From the NCBI GenBank assembly GCA_017531385.1, contig JAFXLD010000052.1:1-64000 (forward strand): a stretch of 64,000 bases of DNA, read 5' to 3'. The position numbers and the translations under genes were made by a program. Below the pieces are notes generated by a model that was given only the letters and a program-made list of their open reading frames with translations, was not told the origin of the DNA and did no database searches. This document shows, one piece after another, positions 42,606 to 51,197 of the stretch. Source of the DNA: Clostridia bacterium. GTDB lineage: Bacteria; Bacillota; Clostridia; Oscillospirales; Acutalibacteraceae. Each line of letters begins with the position of its first letter. The stretch's first letter is position 1.

Positions 42606-45600
42606 ATGCAAAAGTTATGGCAAAGAATTGCAGAAGTTTTACGTCTTTCGCATCTTGAAAAGCGATGGAAAAAGCTTGCAAGTGTTCTTGCGATTGCTGT
42701 TGTCTTCTGCACTACATATATGCTTATCCTCCCTGCTATAACCATGGAAAAAGATATCTATTGCGGACTTGACGAGCATTTACACGAAGACAGTTGTTAT
42801 ATCGTTGAAAGTACACTGGTATGTGATTACCAATCTGTTACTGATGCAGAAAATGACTCAGCTACAAAAGAAACAACTGCCAAAGAAGAAACGACAAAAG
42901 ATACCGAGTTTTTTGAAGAAAACCACGAACATACATCGGAATGCTATGAATACAAAAATATACTCATATGCACAAAAGAGGAACATTCCCATGAAGAAAG
43001 CTGTTTCTTTGAAGAAATGGCACCGTACGCCGTGGATTCTCTTGCTGAAGTCGAGGACGGTATTGCAACCGTAGCAGATTCAACATATGCCACAAATGTT
43101 AATTTTGACAGTCTTGACGGCACAGGCTCAACCTACTACATAGTTTATACTCTTTATAACGGAACATACTATGCTGTGCCGGGCACCCAGAACGGAAAAC
43201 CTTTAGCTATCACGGTAAACAGCAACGGTACCATACCTGTGGCTTCACTGGGTAACAATTATTACTGGAAATTCACGCGGCAGAGCGGTTCAACATATAA
43301 AATTCAGAATCTCGGTTCAGGCAGATATATGCACTCGTTCTATAACAGCAGCAGCGACTACGGTATCACAACATCGGGTGACTGGACATCTGAGCTGATT
43401 ACAAGCGGAAGCGGGAGCAGTAAAACCTTCTCTGTCAAGAGTAATGCAAACTATTCGCGTCTTACAGGTTCGGGCTCCGGTGTAGCTTTCGGCACAACCA
43501 CTGCTGCAAACAGTGCGGCTCAGTTTTATATCGCAGAGGTTTATATCCCACAGGATACCTACCATGTGTGGTTTGACGGCACCTGCGGCGGGCTCATGAG
43601 TCTTTACGAATCACCCAATACATACCGGGCTGTTCCGGCCGAAAATAACACCATAACCCTTCCCGATGAATGGGATTCCCCCAGCAAATACGACTATGTA
43701 TTAAAAGGTTGGTACGATATTAAAAACAGCGTATACTATGAGCCGGGGGAAAGAGTGACTATTACCAAAAACACTGTATTTTATGCTGACTGGGTTGCGA
43801 GAGATTATAATGTAGGTATAGTAAATGACGAAAACGCAAGTCTGATTGCACCCAGCCTTGATACCAACAGCTTTATCAGAACTGATATGTTTGACTACAG
43901 CGCAATATTCAATATGCAGTCTGTTACTCATTCCGGTTCGGTAAGTGCTTCATCTCACAGCGAAACCTGGTCAATCGTACAGAATGCTACGGTCCCCTAT
44001 CTTGGTATGCCTTCACTCGGTTTTACCTTCCGTGACTGGGATACGGGAAATGTACACATTTCATACGGTGCCAACAGAGCAAGACTCAACGACAATATGG
44101 GTACCGAAATCACAAACGGAATAGTTGATTATGTAGCCGATATGTCAGGTAAAAACATTATCGACCTGCTCTTTAATCCTGAAACGGATGTTATCGGAAA
44201 AAACCATGTCGGTCAGGCAAACTACCTTTACCAGTTTATGGAAGAGGGCAGTAATAACTATGACGGTGAGCACAACGGTTATTATTACTACGACTCAAGA
44301 TATAATGCGGCTTCCTATAATCAGAGTAACGAGAGATTTTATATTTATGAATATCTTGAACGAACCTCCGACTCACTGAAAGACGGTTTTGACTCAAACG
44401 GTAATCCGACAGCAGGAGGCTCTTATTCCGACTTCCTGCCTTTTAACTCACCTTATACAAACAACAGTAATAACAAAGTTATTGTTGAGTATGAAGACGC
44501 TGACGGAAACGGTCCAAACTATCAGTATGATGCCAAGGCAACCAACCAGAGCAGTAATATTGCCAATGCAGGAACAAACTACTGGTTTGGTATGAAGTCT
44601 GAAATTCAGTTCTATCTACCCGACAGAACAGGTACAGTTGACCAATATCAGAACTACGGCAATATCTCTTCACACGGACAGCATATGACCTTTGAATTCA
44701 GCGGTGACGATGACCTGTGGGTATTTGTTGACGGCGAGCTGGTAATGGATATCGGCGGTCTGCACGGTATTATGAGCGGTAAAATAGATTTCTCTACAGG
44801 CGTTATCACAACAACAGCCGCCAACAATGTGCAAGAGACAAATTATCAGGCTTCGGTAACGGATCACATTAATCTGGATGAAGGTGACCACACTCTGACC
44901 GTTTACTATATGGAACGAGGCGGTTCACAGTCTAACTGTGCGATTTACTTTAACCTCACACCCCGTTATGGCTTTGAACTTATCAAGCAGGACTCAGTTG
45001 ACGCAAACGGTCTGGATGGCGCAGTATTCGGAGTATATACTGATATTGACTGTACCGTGCCTGCCACATTGTGGACTTCTGAGGCAGCATATCAGAATGA
45101 CAAAAGCAGCACCAACACATTCACTGCAAAAAACGGAATGGTACGTTTCTGGGGCGTTTCGGCGGGTAAGGTTTACTATCTGAAAGAGCTTGTAGCACCC
45201 TCGGGGTACCCGTTGACTGACGATGTTATACGTGTTTCGATGAACAGTCTGGGTAATTCTATATGCACCGTCGATGCACTGCGAGGCGAGGATGGAATGC
45301 ATACCGACGGGTTCGACATTATACATAACGATGCCGATGAAGCTCATCAGCAGATTGCCCTTACTCTTACTAACCAGCAATACACAACCAATAAGAGAAA
45401 TGTGGCGGTAACAAAACACTGGAATGTAGAGGATGAAAGCTTTATTCCCGAAAGCGTAACTGTTTATCTTTTGGCTAACGGACAGAGTACAGGAAGGACT
45501 GCAGTCCTGAGCGAAGAGAATGACTGGACCTATCTGTGGATAGATCTTCCTATTTATAACAGCATAGGAGAAAAAATTCAATACAGTGTTTACGAGGAAC

Positions 45601-47066
45601 AAACTGAAGACTTCTATACTGATGTCGTTGTAGACGGTGAAGAGGTTGTCAGTGCCTGGATACAGACTGATACTTTCTATGATGGCGGTACATTCCTTAT
45701 TGTAAACCGTAAAACGGGTAACGCACTCACCGTAAACAGCTCCGGCAATTTTGCATGGACTGACTTTGAGACAGCTAAAGAAACACAATCAGCACATTGG
45801 ATTGTAAACGCTGACGGAATGGGCTTCCATGTTATAAACGAAGCAGGCTATAACATAATTCTTGACGGAACGGAGAGATTTATTCCCTATATGAACGGCA
45901 ACCGAATTCTTTATCACAATAACTTCGGACTTGCCGCAAAATACAACAATACATATTATTATCTGAACGATAACTTCTCTGCAAGTGCTACAGACCGTCT
46001 TGAGCTTGAGCTTTATATCAATATGGATATTCTTATTCACGAAGAGGACAGAATAGATAATGATGACGGAGAAGACGAGCCCGAAGAAGACGGTGAAAAT
46101 GACGGTGAAATCTTTGTTACGATGTTCAATGTTACCAACACTCACATTGACGAAGATAAGAGAACCTCTTTCAATATCAGTAAGGTATGGGAGGACGGCA
46201 TTACAAATCACATTCACGACAGTATTAAGGTCCGTCTTTACGCGAACGGAGTTGATACGGGACGAATTCTTACCCTGAACAACTTCAATGGCTGGAAAGG
46301 CACTTTCTCGGGCCTGCTGTACGAGGATGATGACGGGAATGTGATTGAATATACCGTTACTGAAGATTCTGTTAACGGTTATTATCCCGAGTATTCGGAA
46401 ATTATCGCAGTTTCCGGTGAAACGAGAACTGAAACTGTAATTACTGAAAGCTGGAGTACGGTAACTTCTCTTACGGCAGGAAATACATACCGATTTGTCA
46501 ACAGCAGCGGATATGCACTTACAGCTAATGCAGATGATACATCGGTATCTACTGCACCCGCCAACGAGAACGATGAGTATCAACGTTGGTTATACCGGGA
46601 CGACAGGCTGATAAATGTTGGCAAAACAACATCTTCAACTACTTATTATCTGTATCAGACTACCAGCGGTACAACAAGAACACTTTCACTCAGTACGACT
46701 GCAAGCGATGCTAACAATAAATTCTCATATACAAACAGTAAAATGAGAATGGGTAATAGCAATAGTAGCTACAGATATGTGGTTTTAGGAAACGGCAGTG
46801 TTTCATTGAACCAGACCAGCAGGAACGGTACAACTCCGACGATATACCGTCTGACTACAAGCAGTGAAACTGTCACTGTAACCACCAACGCCAGCTATTC
46901 AATCACGATTACCAATATAAAGGTACACTATATTCTCCCTGAAACAGGCGGAGAGGGAACACAATACCTGTATATAATCGGGGGACTGCTCACCGTTTTG
47001 AGCTCTGTCTTCCTGCTCTGTTATATAGTAAACAGGGAAAGGAGGCGAAAACGCTCTGCGGTGTGA
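42606..47066 (+). CDS. Giant LPETG-anchored pilus-tip adhesin
   Basis: 1486 aa. A basic start and a long hydrophobic segment (about 25-45) serve as export signal. Three HxH-x(3,4)-C motifs lie between about 58 and 140 (HLHEDSC, HEHTSEC, HSHEESC). A trefoil-like region (about 175-305), an InlB-type repeat (about 315-395), a fibro-slime/PA14-like domain (about 540-785, with DDDLWVFVDGELVMDIGG), a SpaA-type domain (787-905) and two CnaB-type domains (929-1010, 1188-1270) follow, the latter each trailed by a trefoil-like insert (about 1031, 1292). LPETG is at 1444-1448, then a helix and a basic tail. It is the likely adhesive tip, covalently joined by sortase. Confidence 0.88.
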   Translation: MQKLWQRIAEVLRLSHLEKRWKKLASVLAIAVVFCTTYMLILPAITMEKDIYCGLDEHLHEDSCYIVESTLVCDYQSVTDAENDSATKETTAKEETTKDTEFFEENHEHTSECYEYKNILICTKEEHSHEESCFFEEMAPYAVDSLAEVEDGIATVADSTYATNVNFDSLDGTGSTYYIVYTLYNGTYYAVPGTQNGKPLAITVNSNGTIPVASLGNNYYWKFTRQSGSTYKIQNLGSGRYMHSFYNSSSDYGITTSGDWTSELITSGSGSSKTFSVKSNANYSRLTGSGSGVAFGTTTAANSAAQFYIAEVYIPQDTYHVWFDGTCGGLMSLYESPNTYRAVPAENNTITLPDEWDSPSKYDYVLKGWYDIKNSVYYEPGERVTITKNTVFYADWVARDYNVGIVNDENASLIAPSLDTNSFIRTDMFDYSAIFNMQSVTHSGSVSASSHSETWSIVQNATVPYLGMPSLGFTFRDWDTGNVHISYGANRARLNDNMGTEITNGIVDYVADMSGKNIIDLLFNPETDVIGKNHVGQANYLYQFMEEGSNNYDGEHNGYYYYDSRYNAASYNQSNERFYIYEYLERTSDSLKDGFDSNGNPTAGGSYSDFLPFNSPYTNNSNNKVIVEYEDADGNGPNYQYDAKATNQSSNIANAGTNYWFGMKSEIQFYLPDRTGTVDQYQNYGNISSHGQHMTFEFSGDDDLWVFVDGELVMDIGGLHGIMSGKIDFSTGVITTTAANNVQETNYQASVTDHINLDEGDHTLTVYYMERGGSQSNCAIYFNLTPRYGFELIKQDSVDANGLDGAVFGVYTDIDCTVPATLWTSEAAYQNDKSSTNTFTAKNGMVRFWGVSAGKVYYLKELVAPSGYPLTDDVIRVSMNSLGNSICTVDALRGEDGMHTDGFDIIHNDADEAHQQIALTLTNQQYTTNKRNVAVTKHWNVEDESFIPESVTVYLLANGQSTGRTAVLSEENDWTYLWIDLPIYNSIGEKIQYSVYEEQTEDFYTDVVVDGEEVVSAWIQTDTFYDGGTFLIVNRKTGNALTVNSSGNFAWTDFETAKETQSAHWIVNADGMGFHVINEAGYNIILDGTERFIPYMNGNRILYHNNFGLAAKYNNTYYYLNDNFSASATDRLELELYINMDILIHEEDRIDNDDGEDEPEEDGENDGEIFVTMFNVTNTHIDEDKRTSFNISKVWEDGITNHIHDSIKVRLYANGVDTGRILTLNNFNGWKGTFSGLLYEDDDGNVIEYTVTEDSVNGYYPEYSEIIAVSGETRTETVITESWSTVTSLTAGNTYRFVNSSGYALTANADDTSVSTAPANENDEYQRWLYRDDRLINVGKTTSSTTYYLYQTTSGTTRTLSLSTTASDANNKFSYTNSKMRMGNSNSSYRYVVLGNGSVSLNQTSRNGTTPTIYRLTTSSETVTVTTNASYSITITNIKVHYILPETGGEGTQYLYIIGGLLTVLSSVFLLCYIVNRERRRKRSAV

Positions 47067-47139
47067 GGACAACCCGAATATATAAAATAATAATGTAATT
47101 TATCTCCTGAAAAAAGGAGTAAAGAAAGGAAAGACAAAT

Positions 47140-48612
47140 ATGAAAAAGGCACAAAAACTTTTTAGCGTACTTCTTACTCTTATGCTTGCATTTGCAATGG
47201 CTATTCCCGCTTTTGCAGCAGGCGAAGTTCCCACAGGTACAATCACAATCAACAGTGCAGCAAATGTTTCTGTTGAAGGCAAAGTATTCAAGGCATACAA
47301 AATTCTTGATGCACAGGCAGTAGATTCATCTGATATCAATCAGGGCGTTATCTATTCTGTTCCTGCTGAGATGGCAGATTTCTTCAGTGCTTACGGCAGC
47401 ACAATGAATGAAATCCTTGATAAGCTTAACGGTACAGAAATTGATCTTAATCAGTTTGCAAAAGATGCTCTTGCTGCAGCAAAGAGTGCAAATGTTACAC
47501 CTGCTTCAGCAACTGGTACAGAAGGTGCAACAAGCATTGAAATAAAAGATATCCCCTTTGGTTACTATGTAATTGAAGATGCAAGCACAAGTACTCCCGT
47601 TGTTGCTCTTATGCTCAGAACAACAGAACAGGAAGTAACTCTTAAGCTTGACAAGCCCACAATCGAAAAGAAAATTGACGGTGATAAGGATACAGTATCA
47701 AGCACAACAGGTCTTGTAGATTACAACAACGCAGCTATCAGTGAAATCGTTCCCTATGTTCTTACATCTGCTGTTCCCAATATGGTCAGCTTCTCAAGCT
47801 ATACTTACACCGTAACAGATACTTTCTCCGCAGGTCTTGCTTATAATGCAGACTCTCTTGTTATTACTATCGGTGCAAAGACACTTGCTAAAGATACAGA
47901 TTATACTGTTGACGTAACAGCAAATGGTGACGGTACAACAACCGTTGAAATTGATTTTATCAATTTTATTCAGTATAAGGCAAATGCCGGTGAAACTATC
48001 AAAATTGAGTACACAGCAACTGTTGACACTGATGCAGTAATCGGCGAAATCGGAAATGCGAACACAGTTAACCTTACATATTCCAATAATCCCGATGATG
48101 CATCTTCCACAGAGACAACTCCCGATGATGTGGTTTATACTTATGTTACAAAGCTCGTTGTAACAAAGACTGATGAAGACGGAAATGCACTTGCAGGTGC
48201 AACATTTGAACTCAGAGATGCTGACGACAATGTTATCGCCTCTGCTACAACAACAGCCGAAGAAGGCGGCAACGTTCTCACATTCACAGGTCTTAAAGAA
48301 GGTACATACACTCTTGTTGAAACTGTAGTTCCCGAAGGCTATAATAAAGCTGACGATATCACATTTACAATTGAATGTGATTATCCCGAAAGCGGAACAG
48401 ACTGCACATGGTCAACAACAAGTACAACAGTTACATACAATACAACTGCAAAGCAGTTTGAAACAACTGTTGTCAATAATTTCGGTTCACTTCTTCCCGA
48501 AACAGGTGGTATCGGTACAACTATTTTCTACATCGTTGGTGGTCTCCTCGTTGTAGGTGCTGTTGTTCTCCTTATCACAAAGAAGAGAATGTCAGCAGAA
48601 ACTTCAAAATAA
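47140..48612 (+). CDS. Major pilin, SpaA/EbpB-type with LPETG
   Basis: 490 aa. The signal peptide ends at AFAAG. The layout is that of a sortase-assembled backbone pilin: an N-terminal domain (about 28-185), a middle D2-type domain (about 190-325) with YTVTDTFSAGL, and a C-terminal SpaA-type domain (about 345-445). GTYTLVETVVPEGY is an E-box that supports isopeptide bonds. LPETG is at 452-456, with a membrane helix and KKR tail after it. AAAGGAAAG precedes the ATG. Codon use is more even than that of the tip gene and typical of a highly expressed protein. Confidence 0.9.
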   Translation: MKKAQKLFSVLLTLMLAFAMAIPAFAAGEVPTGTITINSAANVSVEGKVFKAYKILDAQAVDSSDINQGVIYSVPAEMADFFSAYGSTMNEILDKLNGTEIDLNQFAKDALAAAKSANVTPASATGTEGATSIEIKDIPFGYYVIEDASTSTPVVALMLRTTEQEVTLKLDKPTIEKKIDGDKDTVSSTTGLVDYNNAAISEIVPYVLTSAVPNMVSFSSYTYTVTDTFSAGLAYNADSLVITIGAKTLAKDTDYTVDVTANGDGTTTVEIDFINFIQYKANAGETIKIEYTATVDTDAVIGEIGNANTVNLTYSNNPDDASSTETTPDDVVYTYVTKLVVTKTDEDGNALAGATFELRDADDNVIASATTTAEEGGNVLTFTGLKEGTYTLVETVVPEGYNKADDITFTIECDYPESGTDCTWSTTSTTVTYNTTAKQFETTVVNNFGSLLPETGGIGTTIFYIVGGLLVVGAVVLLITKKRMSAETSK

Positions 48613-48624
48613 TATAACTGACTT

Positions 48625-48659
48625 GCTCAGCCATGGGGTTTAATGCTCCATGGCCGAGC
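48625..48659 (+). promoter_or_regulatory. Stem-loop between the major pilin and sortase genes
   Basis: GCTC-A-GCCATGG pairs with CCATGGC-C-GAGC (11 pairs, one mismatch) around an 11-base loop. No T run follows. It could lower read-through or protect the pilin mRNA, giving much more pilin than sortase. Confidence 0.5.
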
Positions 48660-48687
48660 GTGGCTATGGCAGTGAGGAGAGGCTCAG

Positions 48688-49509
48688 ATGAAAAAACACT
48701 GGACAACAGTATTATTAATTGTTATATTCACTCTGGGACTTTGCTTACTGCTTTATCCTTCTGTCAGTGACTGGTGGAACAGTTTGCATCAGTCAAGAGC
48801 AATAGCAACCTACACGGAAAAGGTTGAAAATATGGATGACAGCGAATATGAAGCGTTTTTGCAAAGTGCAGGAGAGTTTAACGAACAAATAAGGCAAAAA
48901 GGCGGATTAAAGCATTTAACAGAAGAAGAACTGAAAAAATATAATGATACTCTCGATATTACGGGAACGGGTATCATGGCATATATTGATATCCCCACAA
49001 TTGATGTGTCACTGCCCGTTTATCACGGTGTCAGCGACAGCGTTTTGCAGATTGCAGTAGGACATATTGAGTGGTCAAGTCTTCCCATAGGCGGTGAGAG
49101 TAATCATTCGGTGCTTTCAGGGCACAGAGGTCTTCCGTCAGCAAAGCTTTTTACTAATCTGGATAAGCTTTCGGAGGGTGATGTATTCATGCTACACATT
49201 CTTAATGAGACAATAACCTATCAGGTGGATCAGATCCTGATTGTAAGTCCTGAAAATACTGATTCACTGGGGATTGTTAATGGTGAGGATCTTTGTTCAC
49301 TCGTCACCTGTACACCGTACGGTGTAAATTCCCACAGACTTATTGTACGGGGACATCGCATTGATAATCTGCCTGATACTCCGACTGTCAACGTCGGACC
49401 GGAAGCAACTCAGATAGATCCTCTGTTGATTGCACCTGTTGTTGCGGCTCCGATGCTTCTGGCTCTTCTTATATATGTGCTTATAAAATACAGAAAACGG
49501 AAAGGTTGA
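48688..49509 (+). CDS. srtC: Class C (pilin-polymerising) sortase
   Basis: 273 aa. An N-terminal helix (about 7-25) and a C-terminal helix (about 247-265) flank the catalytic domain, as in class C enzymes. Catalytic residues are His146 (LSGHRG), Cys208 (LVTCTPYG) and Arg217 (SHRL). Class C sortases link pilin subunits by cutting LPxTG and joining the threonine to a lysine of the next subunit. GAGGAGAGG precedes the ATG. It lies directly downstream of the backbone pilin it presumably polymerises. Confidence 0.93.
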   Translation: MKKHWTTVLLIVIFTLGLCLLLYPSVSDWWNSLHQSRAIATYTEKVENMDDSEYEAFLQSAGEFNEQIRQKGGLKHLTEEELKKYNDTLDITGTGIMAYIDIPTIDVSLPVYHGVSDSVLQIAVGHIEWSSLPIGGESNHSVLSGHRGLPSAKLFTNLDKLSEGDVFMLHILNETITYQVDQILIVSPENTDSLGIVNGEDLCSLVTCTPYGVNSHRLIVRGHRIDNLPDTPTVNVGPEATQIDPLLIAPVVAAPMLLALLIYVLIKYRKRKG

Positions 49510-49514
49510 GAAAA

Positions 49515-50513
49515 GTGAAAAGAATCATATGTTGTATTTTTACAGCCATTATGCTTTTGTCTTGTTTTTTTAGTTTTACTTCTTTTGCATCAAACGGGCA
49601 AAAAATCACTATAGAATATATTTCAACCGACGGGCCTATGCAGAATGCTTCGTTTTCAATTTACAGAATCGGAGATGTTTCAGGCACTAAAATTATCCCG
49701 AACAGTGTTTTCAATGCTTATTCGGTTTCATTTGATATATCCGATGCAGAAAAAATGACATCTCTTGCACAGACTGTTTCCGCTTACGCATTAAGAGATG
49801 ATATAGTTCCCGATTTTACCGATACTACAGACGAACACGGTATTGCAGACTTTGACAGTCACATTTTTGAAGACGGTGCATACCTATATATTGGTGAAAA
49901 GCATTTTCAGAACGAAAATATCTATTTTTGTGAGCCCGTAATTGTAGTTTTGCCCTACGGTGACAGTGAAAGTGTTGTTAGTAAGCCGAAATATGAGGTT
50001 GTGCCCGAAGATACTGAAAGTATCAGTGTTGCATACAGAGTACTTAAAGGTTGGCAAAATGACGCAGAAAACAACAGACCTCCTGAAATTCAGGTTCAGC
50101 TTCTCAGAGACGGTGAAATCTATGATACAGTTACACTGAATAAAGATAACAACTGGCGACATCAGTGGGATAATCTTTCTGTCCGCTATCACTGGACCGT
50201 TACGGAAAAAGATGTGGCACCCGGCTATCTTGTTTCTCTGTCACAGAATGAAAAAACCTTGTTTTTGGTAAACAGTGTCACCGACGAAGAGGATACCACT
50301 ATTCCTGATGAATCAACAACTGAACCTGAAGACACAACATCACCAACAGAAACAACAACATCTCCCAATGAAACCACTACAACACCCGATGAGCCCGAGC
50401 TTCCGCAGACAGGTGCACTTCGCTGGCCGATACCGTATCTTGCCTGTGCAGGTGTATTTCTGTTTATTGTAGGTTATGCAACATATCGAAAGAGTGAGTC
50501 GGCAGATGAATAA
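49515..50513 (+). CDS. Minor (base or ancillary) pilin with LPQTG
   Basis: 332 aa from the GTG at 49515, preceded by AAAGG; a TTG at 49506 is the alternative. The signal peptide ends near SFAS. An N-terminal SpaA-like domain (about 20-165) and a CnaB domain (about 170-260, with LKGWQNDAENN and YHWTVTEKD) are followed by a Thr/Glu/Pro stalk of TTSPTETT-like repeats and LPQTG near 296, a helix and a basic tail. The variant sorting signal and the stalk are typical of wall-anchored base pilins. Its coding end overlaps the next sortase gene. Confidence 0.85.
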   Translation: MKRIICCIFTAIMLLSCFFSFTSFASNGQKITIEYISTDGPMQNASFSIYRIGDVSGTKIIPNSVFNAYSVSFDISDAEKMTSLAQTVSAYALRDDIVPDFTDTTDEHGIADFDSHIFEDGAYLYIGEKHFQNENIYFCEPVIVVLPYGDSESVVSKPKYEVVPEDTESISVAYRVLKGWQNDAENNRPPEIQVQLLRDGEIYDTVTLNKDNNWRHQWDNLSVRYHWTVTEKDVAPGYLVSLSQNEKTLFLVNSVTDEEDTTIPDESTTEPEDTTSPTETTTSPNETTTTPDEPELPQTGALRWPIPYLACAGVFLFIVGYATYRKSESADE

Positions 50514-51117
50514 GGGAAAATTTACAGGCAGAATCATAATGCTAACAGGCGGAGTATTTGTAATTGCTGCCGTAGTTTTGACATTATATAACATACACCT
50601 GGAAAACACTGCAAAAAAACTTTCATCAGAAGTTCTTTCATTGATGGATATGGAAGATACAAGCATAAATCAAAACTATCTTCCGGATTATAGGGTAAAT
50701 CCCGACATGGATATGCCTGTCAGAAATATCAACGGTAAAGATTTTGTTGGTACAATATCAATTCCTGCAATAGATATGAATCTTCCTGTTATGGCAGAAT
50801 GTAATTTAGACAATTTAAAGATTTCTCCGTGTGTTTACGAGGGCACTGCTTATAAAAAAGATCTGATTATTGCCGGACATGATTACAGAACTCATTTTGG
50901 TCCGATAAATGACCTTATTCGGGGTGATACGGTTATTTTTAAGGATACGGACGGTAACGTATTTGAGTATGAAGTGATGTATTCGGAGATTATTGACGAA
51001 AAAGACATCGAATCAATGAGCAACGGTGAGTGGGATCTGACACTTTTTACCTGTACTTACAGCGGTGCAACAAGAATAACAGTCAGATGCAGACTTTCGA
51101 ACAATAAATATGAATAG
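50506..51117 (+). CDS. Second sortase of the pilus locus
   Basis: 203 aa from the ATG at 50506, overlapping the minor pilin gene by eight bases. One N-terminal membrane helix (about 11-30) and a catalytic domain with His125 (IIAGHDYRTHFG), Cys183 (LFTCTYSG) and Arg190. It lacks a C-terminal helix, so it is not class C. The TCTYSGATR pattern fits the class B/D-like sortases found beside clostridial pilins. It probably attaches the base pilin or the finished pilus to the cell wall. Confidence 0.87.
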   Translation: MNKGKFTGRIIMLTGGVFVIAAVVLTLYNIHLENTAKKLSSEVLSLMDMEDTSINQNYLPDYRVNPDMDMPVRNINGKDFVGTISIPAIDMNLPVMAECNLDNLKISPCVYEGTAYKKDLIIAGHDYRTHFGPINDLIRGDTVIFKDTDGNVFEYEVMYSEIIDEKDIESMSNGEWDLTLFTCTYSGATRITVRCRLSNNKYE

Positions 51118-51197
51118 CAAAAAAATTATCTCCTGTGTTTTTCTATTGTCTGTTTTTAACGGACTTTTCATTGCACCTCTGCTTTTGATGGTTGACT

